A stretch of 64,000 bases of DNA from Papillibacter cinnamivorans DSM 12816 (GCF_900176335.1 NZ_FWXW01000004.1:124001-188000), one strand, 5' to 3'; shown: positions 45,055 through 53,597, counted from the stretch's first letter. Made by a program: numbers and translations. Notes: generated from the sequence alone by a model not told the origin.

Positions 45055-45948
45055 TCAGCGGGCACCGTCGTCTCGGTTTTTCTGGTTCTTTTCAAAAACA
45101 CGGTTCATATCCATCGAAATTTCATTGGACACATCACGGATTGCGGCAAGCTGCCTGCGCATAGCAGGAGCGTCCATTTTGCTGACTGTTTCAGGCATAC
45201 GGTCAAAATTAAAGGTATCAACCGAGATGCCGTTGCGTTTGCAAAGGATATAGGCAGAACAGTAAGCGTTAAAGCTGCTCTCAGAACGCTTGTAATCGCC
45301 CTTGTCCATGTGGGCATGTGCAAGCTCATTTGCAAGGCTGCGAAAGATTGTCTGTGCATCCATGCCCTGACGGATCAGGATCGTTTTGCTGTCTGGTTTA
45401 TATACAGCATTGACGTTATCCGGCAGATTTTCGCTGATGGAGAGCTGACACGGCGCATCGTTAATGAGTGCTTTGAGAAGCAGTCGCTCATCGCGGGTGA
45501 CAACAGGCTCGGCTTTCTGCTTGGCATTGGTCTGAGAAACGTCGAAAACCTTCTTGGCATTATAGGAAACGCCGGTGGAACCGTCTTCACGCTCATACTC
45601 GTTGCCGGGTTCCAGAAGAGTGATTCCGGTCTCGCCCTTGTTCACATAGGCACCGTCCTCTTTCCACTTATCAAAATCGGCAAGCTTGGTGGCCTCCGGA
45701 TTCTGCGCGGTGATGAGAATTGCATTTCCCACAGAATAGCGGTCAAAGCGAGCCTGGACATCCAGATAAGTCTGGAACAGCTCGCCATTGCAGGCCATCT
45801 TGAGGGCCGTGTCATCAATGAGTGAGTAAGCGTCGGAACGCTCCTGCTGTTTCTTTCCGACCCACGTTTCCTTGTTGAATGCAGGCAGGTCGGTAGGAGC
45901 TTCCTTGGCAGGAGCCGGGGAAGTAAAAATGTCATCATAGTTAGGCAT
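45055..45948 (-). CDS. ArdC-like ssDNA-binding/metallopeptidase-like protein
   Basis: The protein has 297 residues. The N-terminal half (FQTYLDVQARFDRYSVGNAILITAQNPEATKLADFDKWK, then GETGITLLEP) is the ArdC N-terminal ssDNA-binding domain. The second half has SLANELAHAHMDKG, a zinc-peptidase-like helix in which the first His of HExxH is Asn, so peptidase activity is doubtful. ArdC proteins protect transferred single strands or counter host restriction. It sits between PcfB and the small gene before VirD4. Confidence 0.8.
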   Translation of the reverse strand: MPNYDDIFTSPAPAKEAPTDLPAFNKETWVGKKQQERSDAYSLIDDTALKMACNGELFQTYLDVQARFDRYSVGNAILITAQNPEATKLADFDKWKEDGAYVNKGETGITLLEPGNEYEREDGSTGVSYNAKKVFDVSQTNAKQKAEPVVTRDERLLLKALINDAPCQLSISENLPDNVNAVYKPDSKTILIRQGMDAQTIFRSLANELAHAHMDKGDYKRSESSFNAYCSAYILCKRNGISVDTFNFDRMPETVSKMDAPAMRRQLAAIRDVSNEISMDMNRVFEKNQKNRDDGAR

Positions 45949-45951
45949 AAG

Positions 45952-46725
45952 TTATCGCTCCTTTTTCCTTTTCTTATTTTGGGGTTCGATATGCGTCGAA
46001 GGTTTCTGCGTCTTGGAACGCTCTTTGGATGCGGTAGTTCTATGCCGCTGGTCTTCACGAATATCTTTTAGGTCCTGTCTGACAGAACGCCTCGACGGGG
46101 TTGGATCATCGCCGGTATCCTTTACGGCTCGTCCGTTCCGATTTGAGAAAGGCTCGGACTGATTTGATTTCAAGTTCCGAGCCTCCGTAGGGTTTTTTGT
46201 CTGCGCTTCCTCCTTCGTGGGACTTACCTGCATAAGCGCGTCGAGGAACAAGTCTTCCTTGCTTTTTTCAGTTACGGTACGTTCCGGGACCTGCATATCC
46301 GCTTTTTTCTCGGCTCGTTTGTGCTCGATTTCGCTTTTCACGCTGCCCATATCAACGGTAGCAAATTCAAAACGTTCAAAAATGCGGTTGACCTTACTAG
46401 CATCTTCAGCACGAACCATAATGTCCGTAATTCCATCAGATGCATCCTTATCCTTGAGAACACAATAAAGAATGCCGTATTTCTTTGCCTCGGTGCAGAA
46501 TTTCACCAAATCCTTATCATGGACAGCGAAAACTTTCAGCTCCTTACCGCTGCGAAGCATGTTGGTCAAACGGGTTTTACCTTTCGTCTTTTTCTGATCT
46601 TTCAGCACGGCATAGATCAGGAGAGCAATCTGCTTTGCACTGGCACCGGTTATCTTAGCCGCAACCTCAGTTCCCTCGAGTGTCATTCTCACGACCTGTT
46701 CTGCCGCGTCGCCCGAATAGCTCAT
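45952..46725 (-). CDS. PcfB-family (DUF3801) conjugation protein
   Basis: The protein has 257 residues. The first ~140 are folded (EGTEVAAKITGASAKQIALLIYAVLKDQ, FCTEAKKYGILYCVLKDKD, DIMVRAEDASKVNRIFERF), matching PcfB, which works with the relaxase or coupling protein. The C-terminal ~110 are basic and disordered (RHRTTASKERSKTQK), likely DNA-contacting. Its start lies inside the relaxase gene, with a 59-base overlap. Confidence 0.85.
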   Translation of the reverse strand: MSYSGDAAEQVVRMTLEGTEVAAKITGASAKQIALLIYAVLKDQKKTKGKTRLTNMLRSGKELKVFAVHDKDLVKFCTEAKKYGILYCVLKDKDASDGITDIMVRAEDASKVNRIFERFEFATVDMGSVKSEIEHKRAEKKADMQVPERTVTEKSKEDLFLDALMQVSPTKEEAQTKNPTEARNLKSNQSEPFSNRNGRAVKDTGDDPTPSRRSVRQDLKDIREDQRHRTTASKERSKTQKPSTHIEPQNKKRKKER

Positions 46726-48097
46726 ATTGTTTTTCCTCCTCTCGATTGTTTTCTTGCTGGTCGATTAACCATTCAAGCTCTTCTCTGGTTTGAGCAGAGC
46801 GCAATGCTATAGCGTCACATAAAACCAAATCCTTTCGTAAAGTTTTAAGCTGTGCGGAAGTATCCGCAATCTGTGCCTTAACCGCTTCCACGTCGGCTGA
46901 GTCGCCATTGCGGGATACGCGCTTGAGGTCATTTCGAAGTTCATTCCGCTTGGCAGCGAGAATGTCCATTTTGCCGGCTGTTTTGTTTTTATGTGCCATC
47001 AGGTTTTCGATGGTTTCGATTTGAGACTTGCCGAGAAATCGGGTCTGAGCATCCAATTTATCCAGCCTTGCGAGATCTTCACGCATAAAAAAAGACACCC
47101 GTTTTGCGGATGCCGGATGCTTCTCTATGATATGAAGTTCATAGCAGTAGCGAATGTACAAGCCCTGCAGTCCCGTCATATGTTTGTGATATTGCGGCTG
47201 GGTCTTTGCTCTATGGCGTAAAACTTCATCGCGTTCCTCCTCCGGAAATGGAACGGTCCTGCTTAGTTCTTGGGAAAGCCGTTCATAGATGTCATCGAGG
47301 CCATATCCTGCGCCGAGCTTATGAAACCGAAAGAAGCTCTTTGCTCCGGGTGGTTTCAGGCCCGGATATTTTAGCTGAGCTCCGCTTTCACCGTTGATCT
47401 TAAACTCATACCCGCAAGTCTCCATTTCCTTTTGAAAGCCCCTCCACGAGATGCTTACCGCTATCGCACGATCAATGTCTGCCCGGATTGTTCCGCGCGG
47501 TGAACGCTTTCCATTCTTTTCAGCGAGGTATTCTCCATAGTTTTTGCCGCGACCGGTTGGATTCTCAATAACGGAAATCCGATACTCGCGGCAAAGCCTG
47601 TCGGATTCTTCCCGCATACGGCGATAGTCGTATGGTGAATTATCAAAATGATACCCGTCTGCGCACGAAACCGAGTTCAGAACAAAATGGTTATGGTAAT
47701 GACCTGTATTGCAATGCGTGGCGACAACTACCTCAAAGCGGTCTCCCCATAACCTCTCTGCAAGCTTCACTCCAATTCCATGTGCGATTTCCGCTGTAAC
47801 CTCAGCTTCTTTAAAGGACTGATAGCCGTGGAAGCAGATTCGGCCATCGGTTTTACCCCAATAGCGTTTTGTTTCCATAAACTGTTCGACTGCTGTTTCT
47901 TCTCGGCAGTTGATGCAGGTCACATATTTACGCTCCTCAGTTTTCATATTGTCCGCAGCATACTCCACCACATTGTCGATTTTGTGGAGCGCGGCCATTC
48001 CCTCATAATTCTTTTCAATGGTCTTTTCCGGATTGCGAGCATAGTTGATGACCGTCTCCAAATGGCTCTTGATGGGCCAGATTGAGGTTACCGCCAT
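46667..48097 (-). CDS. Relaxase/mobilization endonuclease (MOBP-like)
   Basis: The protein has 476 residues. ATHCNTGHYHNHFVLNSV is the metal-binding three-His motif III of MOBP relaxases. A conserved N-terminus (INYARNPEKT) and GRGKNYGEYLAEKNGK also fit relaxases of Tn1549-like elements. The C-terminal ~150 residues form a charged coiled coil. It nicks at oriT and carries the strand into the recipient. It starts one base after the MobC stop, and its end overlaps pcfB. Confidence 0.93.
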   Translation of the reverse strand: MAVTSIWPIKSHLETVINYARNPEKTIEKNYEGMAALHKIDNVVEYAADNMKTEERKYVTCINCREETAVEQFMETKRYWGKTDGRICFHGYQSFKEAEVTAEIAHGIGVKLAERLWGDRFEVVVATHCNTGHYHNHFVLNSVSCADGYHFDNSPYDYRRMREESDRLCREYRISVIENPTGRGKNYGEYLAEKNGKRSPRGTIRADIDRAIAVSISWRGFQKEMETCGYEFKINGESGAQLKYPGLKPPGAKSFFRFHKLGAGYGLDDIYERLSQELSRTVPFPEEERDEVLRHRAKTQPQYHKHMTGLQGLYIRYCYELHIIEKHPASAKRVSFFMREDLARLDKLDAQTRFLGKSQIETIENLMAHKNKTAGKMDILAAKRNELRNDLKRVSRNGDSADVEAVKAQIADTSAQLKTLRKDLVLCDAIALRSAQTREELEWLIDQQENNREEEKQYELFGRRGRTGRENDTRGN

Positions 48098-48098
48098 C

Positions 48099-48422
48099 TT
48101 AGGCCTCCGGCATGGTATACGCCTTAACGATCACTTTCTCAACCGTGCGGTTATCTTCCAACGCCTTATGAAGCTGAGGTACATCTACGAGGCCTTGGGA
48201 ATTGGCAATCTTCAAAATCTGGTCGATATTATGCCCGACGCGGCGAACCTCACGAATCAGCGTTGGTACATCAGCGGGAGGGGCCGCTTTCACCTCCAAA
48301 TCACTGACGGCACGACGGATAAATGCACCATTAGAAAGACGAGCCTTCCGGGCCTTTTTTGTGAGGTCGGAAAGCTCGTCCTTTGTGAAGCGAACTTCAA
48401 ATCTGCAATTTCTTTTTCTCAA
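48099..48422 (-). CDS. MobC-like relaxosome protein
   Basis: The protein has 107 residues. It opens RKRNCRFEVRFTKDELSDLTKKA, a ribbon-helix-helix-like DNA-binding start, and ends with the MobC signature IREVRRVGHNIDQILKIANSQG. It helps the relaxase bind and melt oriT. Gene order mobC-relaxase-pcfB is standard for this family. The inverted repeats just upstream are the likely oriT. Confidence 0.9.
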   Translation of the reverse strand: MRKRNCRFEVRFTKDELSDLTKKARKARLSNGAFIRRAVSDLEVKAAPPADVPTLIREVRRVGHNIDQILKIANSQGLVDVPQLHKALEDNRTVEKVIVKAYTMPEA

Positions 48423-48450
48423 AATACACCATCCTATTCAGCAGGGTTTT

Positions 48451-48506
48451 AGGGACGCCAAGTCCCTGACAAGTGGTCTCTGTCCGTACAGAGACGTTGC
48501 TTGTCA
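48451..48506. other. Candidate origin of transfer (nested inverted repeats upstream of mobC)
   Basis: AGGGAC/GTCCCT arms (48451-48456 and 48462-48467) adjoin a nested structure. TGACAAG (48467-48473) pairs with CTTGTCA (48500-48506) around an inner perfect stem GTCTCTGT/ACAGAGAC (48476-48483 and 48488-48495) with a four-base loop. Two adjacent inverted repeats directly upstream of mobC and the relaxase are the usual oriT setting. It could instead be a terminator of the gene ending at 48504, though no T run follows. Confidence 0.45.
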
Positions 48507-48839
48507 AGACAATGCCATCCGCTCTCCACGCAGGTATTCCATAGTGCGCACAAGACCAATCGCAACGGCCTTTTCAGGGGTGTCGGTGAAGCGGATGAAC
48601 CTTACAATATCACAGAGGGCTTCAAGCTCATCAATGCTTACAACCTCGCTGGCATCATTGGTATCGTCGGCTTTTATGCCAGCAGTGATCTCTATGACGT
48701 CATCATTACTGAATTCAAGTTCACCGGAATTGAAGTACATTTCATGCGCCAGCTCAAGAGCGACTTCCTCGGACGCTGCAGAAATGGGAACTTCCTTATA
48801 GGAAGTAGCCTCCAGGGCAACAACATAGTTCTTCGTCAT
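48504..48839 (-). CDS. Small uncharacterised mobile-element protein (111 residues)
   Basis: GAGGAAA precedes the ATG at 48839, giving MTKNYVVALEATSYKEVPIS. A longer open frame continues upstream into the YodL gene, but without a start site. The protein is acidic (EYVSIDELEALCDIVRFIRF-like end, ELEFSNDDVIEITAGIKADD), with no membrane helix or known motif. It is translated just after the YodL/DUF3846 protein, and its stop overlaps the candidate oriT. Function unknown. Confidence 0.65.
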   Translation of the reverse strand: MTKNYVVALEATSYKEVPISAASEEVALELAHEMYFNSGELEFSNDDVIEITAGIKADDTNDASEVVSIDELEALCDIVRFIRFTDTPEKAVAIGLVRTMEYLRGERMALS

Positions 48840-48849
48840 CGTAATTTCC

Positions 48850-49896
48850 TCATCTTTCGTGGTCTTTGTTCTGGGGTTTGTAAGGGATAGCCTCAATGTT
48901 TCCGTTAACGCGGAGAAACTGCTCCGGATATCTGAATTTCTTTGCGTATCGATCAAGCTGCTCCGCGGAAAGGCTGCCGAAATTTTCGCCGCTGCAGTCG
49001 CAGATAAAACAGGGACCGGCAATAATGTCGAGAATTTCCCGACCGGGTTCCTTGATATAACAGCGCTCGACTTTCCAGCCATCTTTACCGCCTTTTTCAG
49101 CAGCCATATACTGCTCCAGACGCGCCACCGGATCGCTGCCGTCAATGGAGGAACCAAAGATGGAATAGCCGCCCATATTGGGTCGAAAGGCTTTGTTGTT
49201 GCTGGAGACGAGATACGTGCGGGCTTCCTCGGAATAGGCTTCGGTAAAGCTGTCGGCGGTAAAGACAACATACCCCGAAATATGCTTGCCGGAGCTATCG
49301 CGCTCCGTTTCGCGGAAAAGGTTCGTCAGTTCTGTATAAGTCATGTCTGTCACGGTATCTTCTTCGCGTACTGCTCGGTTTAAATCCATGCCGCTAATCT
49401 TGCCTTCGTCGTTGCACACGATACACACCTGTTCCTCAAAGGGGTAATAGCCTTCTATACAGCCCCCCACGATCTTTTGCATCCCTTCCAGAGATGCATC
49501 AATGTCGGCAACTCTGGCGAGTTTCCCCGGTTCCAGCAGCACTACCTTAATGGTATCGGATTTCTCCTGCGTATGCGCCGAATCAAAAGGAACGTTTTTG
49601 AACCCGAAGCTGTCGCAAAAATAAAAGCCGGGCTCTGTGTCCGGCGCTTCCATAACCTCCACGATATCTGATACCGAAAGAGATCTCCCACAGTACCCGG
49701 CGGGGTGATCTGTGTTAAATTTCGCATAAATGCCTTCAATGCTGGAACAGTCTACGGGCCCTTCAAACACCTTGTCGTATATTTCCGGGTTTGGTTCTTG
49801 CGCGCCTTGAAAACGGGGTAAGGTGTCATAGCTCATAAAGCCAACATTGTCCTTGTCACGGTCGAGATTAACTTGATAGATTCGTATATCCATCAT
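48850..49896 (-). CDS. YodL- and DUF3846-domain mobile-element protein
   Basis: The protein has 348 residues. The N-terminal ~100 (IRIYQVNLDRDKDNVGFMSYD, SLSVSDIVEV) match the YodL domain. Residues ~115-185 (IKVVLLEPGKLARVADIDASLEGMQKIVGGCIEGYYPF) match DUF3846. The C-terminal part includes YSIFGSSIDGSDPVARLEQYM and two Cys in FICDCSGENFG. Such multi-module proteins are common in Clostridia ICEs, with a suspected anti-defence or single-strand-processing role. The start overlaps the Toprim gene stop. Confidence 0.8.
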   Translation of the reverse strand: MMDIRIYQVNLDRDKDNVGFMSYDTLPRFQGAQEPNPEIYDKVFEGPVDCSSIEGIYAKFNTDHPAGYCGRSLSVSDIVEVMEAPDTEPGFYFCDSFGFKNVPFDSAHTQEKSDTIKVVLLEPGKLARVADIDASLEGMQKIVGGCIEGYYPFEEQVCIVCNDEGKISGMDLNRAVREEDTVTDMTYTELTNLFRETERDSSGKHISGYVVFTADSFTEAYSEEARTYLVSSNNKAFRPNMGGYSIFGSSIDGSDPVARLEQYMAAEKGGKDGWKVERCYIKEPGREILDIIAGPCFICDCSGENFGSLSAEQLDRYAKKFRYPEQFLRVNGNIEAIPYKPQNKDHER

Positions 49897-50825
49897 CGGG
49901 AATAGTCCTCCTTATTCTTTATTCCTACTTTTATTTTGAGCTGGTCGTTTACATCCTTTCCGCATTTTGGCGGTTCGTCATACACTTGATACCTCCTGTC
50001 CAGGCCGGAGACGATTCCTGCCACCGCCCCGAGACCGACCTCGTCGTTGTCAAGGTGAAGCCGCAGGGTTTTAATGCCTGGATGATCGTTCAGGTACTGT
50101 TCCAGAGCAATGGGCACCACATCCCTTCTTTTGGTTTTATACACTCCGGCCAGGGATAAAAGACCGTCCCCGTGCCAGTCGCGTCCTTCAAGTAGCTCCA
50201 GCGTTGCGAAACTCAACAAGTCGATGGCCGATTCGAACACATGGACGGTATCGCTTTTGCCTGGGATAGAAAAAGAGTAGCGCTTATCGCTGCCGCTCAG
50301 TTCGCCCTTGTATGCGCCTATCGTACCGCGAACGCTGCTGTACCGTGCCTTTCCGGATGAGTCATAGCCGATGAACAAGGCGTTATGATAATCCTTTGAC
50401 TCAAATAGAAGTTTATTTTCAAGGCAGTAGTCAACAATTACAGGATGGATGCCGCGGCTCTTGAGATACCGCTCCACGCGGTCTGTATTTTCACTCAGTT
50501 CCGGCATCAGCAGCGTTCGTTCCGGTTCCGGCTTCAGAGTAATAAAAACAGGCGGATTTGTAGCCGCCCGTCCGAGCAAAGTCTCTACTGCCTGCAGAAA
50601 AGTGTAGTCCCTGACTTTGATCAGGTAGTCCAAAGCTGTCTTGCCTCCGATCTCTCTTGAGAACCAGTGCCATTTGCCGTTTGAAATCTTTAAGCTGTCG
50701 TGTTCGCGGGTACAGTAGGTATTACCGGACATACGCACAAGCTCCTGCGGCTCATAGCTTTGCAGGTAGGTAAGTAAATCCATCTGTTTGGCTTGAGTAA
50801 TGTCTTCTGCTGAAATATATGCCAT
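49893..50825 (-). CDS. DUF3991/Toprim-domain protein (primase-like)
   Basis: The protein has 310 residues. An N-terminal CHC2/DUF3991-like part (YTYCTREHDSLKISNGKWHWFSREIGGKTALDYLIKV) is followed by a Toprim domain with VFESAIDLLSFATL (the conserved Glu) and LHLDNDEVGLGAVAGI (the DxD). It probably primes or processes DNA of the element after transfer. It precedes the YodL gene with a four-base overlap. Confidence 0.88.
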   Translation of the reverse strand: MAYISAEDITQAKQMDLLTYLQSYEPQELVRMSGNTYCTREHDSLKISNGKWHWFSREIGGKTALDYLIKVRDYTFLQAVETLLGRAATNPPVFITLKPEPERTLLMPELSENTDRVERYLKSRGIHPVIVDYCLENKLLFESKDYHNALFIGYDSSGKARYSSVRGTIGAYKGELSGSDKRYSFSIPGKSDTVHVFESAIDLLSFATLELLEGRDWHGDGLLSLAGVYKTKRRDVVPIALEQYLNDHPGIKTLRLHLDNDEVGLGAVAGIVSGLDRRYQVYDEPPKCGKDVNDQLKIKVGIKNKEDYSR

Positions 50826-50840
50826 TCTTTAAGTAGGCTC

Positions 50841-51170
50841 CTATCTTAAATTGATATTTACTTGGATGGTTATGCCGTCGCCGACAAGGACGGAGGCATA
50901 GAGCAGACCGGTACGGGCGTTGGAAATTTTAGTTACCAGCTCATTTAGTCGGCAGACCGTATCATTGATCTCTTTCTGATTGTCGGCATAGTAATAACCC
51001 GTCTCATCACTGCAGATGGGATAGCCATCCTGCCGCAGACTGCTGATTTTACGGCGAAGTGTTCGCCCATCTATAGAAAGAAGCCGTTCCAGTTCTGAAC
51101 TGAAAACGGCCTTTTCCTTACCTGTGTGGTTTTTCTTCAGGTACTCGCATATAGCGGTTTTCTTATCCAT
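50841..51170 (-). CDS. Winged-helix DNA-binding protein
   Basis: The protein has 109 residues. The ATG at 51170 is six bases after AGGAG; the ATG at 51176 overlaps that site. VFSSELERLLSIDGRTLRRKISSLRQDGYPI is a clear winged helix-turn-helix, followed by DETGYYYADNQKEIN and a helix. It is likely a regulator of element functions, or a replication-initiation helper for the adjacent Toprim gene. Confidence 0.75.
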   Translation of the reverse strand: MDKKTAICEYLKKNHTGKEKAVFSSELERLLSIDGRTLRRKISSLRQDGYPICSDETGYYYADNQKEINDTVCRLNELVTKISNARTGLLYASVLVGDGITIQVNINLR

Positions 51171-51179
51171 TGGCATCTC

Positions 51180-51725
51180 CTATCTTTCGTAAGTTTTCTG
51201 CGCGGTGCGCTGAGGAAACTCCCAGCCGTAGACCTTTCCAATTTCATCTCCAAGTCTGCTCGTCACACGGGTAATATCCGCCCTCGTTGCAGTGCCCATA
51301 AAAATTTTCTTTTCCAGTCGATGCCGCTGGTCTGCTGTTGCGTCGTCCTTGAAGACGCGATAGAGAAGATGGTTCGTACCGTCGTGGTGAATCACATCAC
51401 AGCGGAGGTCGCCATTCTTGTCTACATACCAGGTGGCGTAGTCGTAATTGGAGAACAGACAGTCCTTGATATTGCCGCTTCTGATCTCCTTGTATCCGGA
51501 GTGACGGCCATCCCAAAGTCCCAAATCCGCAATGATAAGAATGGCCTGAGAGAGCTGAATGTTGAGATTGACGCGCTCATCATCCAAATAGGCATTGTTG
51601 ATTTCGAGCATTTTCAGATACCGGTCTTCATCGCTGAAATCAGGATATTCGGCTTCGAGGTCTTCCTTCCAATCCTCGTAGTCAAGGTGGTAATTGCTCC
51701 AAATCAAATGGTCGGTGCCGGTCAT
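51180..51725 (-). CDS. Uncharacterised mobile-element protein (181 residues)
   Basis: The protein is rich in Asp, Tyr and Trp (LIWSNYHLDYEDWKEDLEAEYPDFSDEDRYLKML) and includes GYKEIRSGNIKDCLFSNYDYATWYVDKNGDLRCDVIHHDG. No signal, membrane helix or catalytic motif is recognisable. It overlaps the next upstream gene by four bases and lies in the accessory block between the oriT region and the cargo. Conserved accessory proteins of this type often have anti-restriction roles; I cannot say for this one. Confidence 0.7.
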   Translation of the reverse strand: MTGTDHLIWSNYHLDYEDWKEDLEAEYPDFSDEDRYLKMLEINNAYLDDERVNLNIQLSQAILIIADLGLWDGRHSGYKEIRSGNIKDCLFSNYDYATWYVDKNGDLRCDVIHHDGTNHLLYRVFKDDATADQRHRLEKKIFMGTATRADITRVTSRLGDEIGKVYGWEFPQRTAQKTYER

Positions 51726-52675
51726 CTGGCATCACCCCGATCCCTGCTTCTGCGGTTGCTAAAGTTACCATCCATATCGTAGTTTTTAGGATCAGCTCCG
51801 GGAACACCCCAACCGAAGAGAGAACCGGCAGACATGGCCTCGGCCTGGGCCTTGCTGACGCCGAGCTTTCTGTTGTATTCGTCAGCAAGCTGGCGGTTCT
51901 GTTCTTTGTCGCCGCCCTCAATATCTGTTTTATAGTAGCCGGTTTCGGCTTTCTTGATGATAATAACTTCACCGGTATCTGATAGCGTTCCATAGCATGT
52001 TTCCGGGAGAGCGGAGCGCAGTGGGATGATGGTGTTGCCGTTTTGCTCCATGCGCTCGGCAAACTCACAAATATGGTAGAGATTTCGCCCGACCTCCAGA
52101 TGATACTCGTCAATGTAACGGCAGGTCTGATCCAGGGTTTTCCCATCCGATAGCAGTATTCGGATTCTATCTCCATCTGGAATGCGAAACTTCTCGTCAT
52201 AGTTTGGAGTAATGAAGCGAATGCCTTTTTCGGTGTTCTTGATGTGGCTATCCAGCCAATCGTGTTTATAGCAGTAGCAATAGAGATTATATTCGCCTTT
52301 GTTTGGGTTCAGGCGCAGCATATAACTGTATTGGTCGGTGTCCGCGCGAAAGCCAAATTCCTTGCTGTAATTGCCCTCAAACCCGCTATCCGGGTGACCA
52401 TAGCAGTAGCTGGAAAGGCTGCTTCGGTTTTTCAAAACGCCTCCGAAGCGCTTATCAAAACGGAGCATATTGATAACGGTGTCAAACTCCTGCTTGAATT
52501 CGTCGGTTTTCAGATCGGACCGATGATCGTCCCATGATGTGAAGAACCCGTTGCCGTCTGTGTCCATATCGCCGCGAAGATGCCCGATACAACCGGTCTG
52601 CATAATAATCTGCTGACTTTGCGTATAACTGTAGTTTCTTTCAGCCGGTATCATAGGTCTGAATTCCATATCCAT
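51722..52675 (-). CDS. Uncharacterised mobile-element protein (317 residues)
   Basis: The N-terminal ~60 residues (IIMQTGCIGHLRGDMDTDGNGFFTSWDDH) form a module I recall as frequent in Clostridia ICE proteins. The middle holds SYMLRLNPNKGEYNLYCYCYKHDWLDSHI. The C-terminal ~70 are hydrophilic and end in NFSNRRSRDRGDAR. It is cytoplasmic with no catalytic motif I can name. The start overlaps the previous gene stop (TAATG), and its own stop overlaps the next gene. Confidence 0.7.
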   Translation of the reverse strand: MDMEFRPMIPAERNYSYTQSQQIIMQTGCIGHLRGDMDTDGNGFFTSWDDHRSDLKTDEFKQEFDTVINMLRFDKRFGGVLKNRSSLSSYCYGHPDSGFEGNYSKEFGFRADTDQYSYMLRLNPNKGEYNLYCYCYKHDWLDSHIKNTEKGIRFITPNYDEKFRIPDGDRIRILLSDGKTLDQTCRYIDEYHLEVGRNLYHICEFAERMEQNGNTIIPLRSALPETCYGTLSDTGEVIIIKKAETGYYKTDIEGGDKEQNRQLADEYNRKLGVSKAQAEAMSAGSLFGWGVPGADPKNYDMDGNFSNRRSRDRGDAR

Positions 52676-53292
52676 TATCTTGCCTCCTTGTCGATACTCT
52701 TCTTCTGTTTTTCAGCCTGCCGGATATGATTCAGGCCAATTCTCGCCCATTCCGGCAGGTTCTCTGGCTCCATTGTTCCGAGAACGTCCATGCGCTCAAA
52801 ACGTGAACTTTTTCCGCTGTAGAGATCGGTGCAGAAGCAAGCGGAGCCCCGGCTGTTCGGGTGAGATCCGAAGCCGCCGGTACAGAGTTTGAGCTGATGT
52901 GTTGCGCTTCGGTATTCACGCTTGAGCACTTCCTGTTTGATGACGATGACCTTGCCTTCGATATTGTCCATATAGCTTATGGGGTAACACATACCGGCAG
53001 TAATCGAGGTATCGTCAATACCCTGAAGGTGGGGCTTGGCCAACTCTGCACGTGTTTTTTCCGCCTGTTTAGCGATGCGCTCTCCATACTGCTTCAGAAT
53101 TTCCGCGTAATCTTCGCTGACAATAAGATCATCATATTGGGCAAACAACTCGTTGGCGGTACAGAAAGCACACATATACTTCTGACCATTGGTATCCATG
53201 AGGTTTTCACCGATGACGATCTCGCGGTCGCCGACCTGCAGAGCGTGAATAATCTCATAATCGCCGGCCATGCGCTTTTCGTTATCTTGCAT
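52675..53292 (-). CDS. Uncharacterised mobile-element protein (205 residues)
   Basis: The ATG at 53292 has GGGAGG seven bases upstream; the ATG at 53313 includes that site and is less likely. Conserved-looking segments are KYMCAFCTANELF and REYRSATHQLKLCTGGFGSHPNSRG followed by SACFCTDLYSGKSSRFER, with several Cys that could bind metal. It is soluble with no known catalytic motif. It is first in the leftward accessory block and overlaps the following gene by one base. Confidence 0.7.
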   Translation of the reverse strand: MQDNEKRMAGDYEIIHALQVGDREIVIGENLMDTNGQKYMCAFCTANELFAQYDDLIVSEDYAEILKQYGERIAKQAEKTRAELAKPHLQGIDDTSITAGMCYPISYMDNIEGKVIVIKQEVLKREYRSATHQLKLCTGGFGSHPNSRGSACFCTDLYSGKSSRFERMDVLGTMEPENLPEWARIGLNHIRQAEKQKKSIDKEAR

Positions 53293-53316
53293 TTCATTTC
53301 CTCCCTTACTCATTTG

Positions 53317-53347
53317 TATAGCCCCGCCGGATGAAGGCGGGGCTATA
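53317..53347 (-). terminator. Perfect 12-base hairpin
   Basis: TATAGCCCCGCC and GGCGGGGCTATA enclose seven bases. It lies between the 29-residue gene and the 205-residue protein on the leftward strand. There is no T run, so it may be an mRNA processing or attenuation element rather than a full terminator. Confidence 0.5.
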
Positions 53348-53359
53348 CTGTTGCCGCCG

Positions 53360-53449
53360 TTACTTGCGCCGGTTTCGGATAAATAAAAAGATCAGACCGC
53401 CAACAATGAAAGCAACAAGGCAAATGCCAATAATCGTTTTCGGCTCCAT
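53360..53449 (-). CDS. 29-residue single-pass membrane peptide
   Basis: AAAGGGG precedes an ATG at 53449. The peptide has a short start MEPK, one membrane helix (TIIGICLVAFIVGGLIFLFI) and a basic end (RNRRK), which places the tail in the cytoplasm. It is the first gene after repeat copy A on the leftward strand. Such micro-proteins may regulate or assemble the transfer channel. It is too short for homology by eye; the ribosome binding site and clean helix support it. Confidence 0.6.
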   Translation of the reverse strand: MEPKTIIGICLVAFIVGGLIFLFIRNRRK

Positions 53450-53474
53450 AAAAATCCCCTTTCCTGATAATAGA

Positions 53475-53528
53475 AAACACCGGCTGCGTCACGTGAAGTG
53501 AAGCGGTCGGTGTATGTAAGCGGCATTC
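53475..53528. repeat. 54-bp direct repeat, copy A
   Basis: Matches copy B (57583-57636) at 52 of 54 positions in the same orientation. Its centre forms a nested imperfect hairpin: CACCGGCTGC pairs with GCGGTCGGTG (with G-T pairs) around an inner TCAC/GTGA stem. It lies just upstream of the 29-residue gene on the leftward strand and marks the left edge of the cargo segment. Confidence 0.9.
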
Positions 53529-53566
53529 CGCCTTTATGCGCTTGAAAAAAATAATTAAAATAACGC

Positions 53567-53597
53567 TTGACTTAAAGTTAACTTTAAGGTGTACGAT
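53567..53597 (+). promoter_or_regulatory. MerR-type promoter and operator for the cargo operon
   Basis: TTGACT and TACGAT are 19 bases apart, the long spacer that MerR proteins untwist to activate transcription. Between them is the perfect 18-base palindrome CTTAAAGTTAACTTTAAG (53571-53588). It drives the cupin-CMD-AKR-AKR operon starting 55 bases downstream. The same palindrome occurs at 56949-56966. Confidence 0.85.

Noticed and set aside
48504-49271. Long reading frame of 255 residues
   Set aside because: Its upstream part overlaps the YodL/DUF3846 gene and has no ribosome binding site; the ATG at 48839 does.
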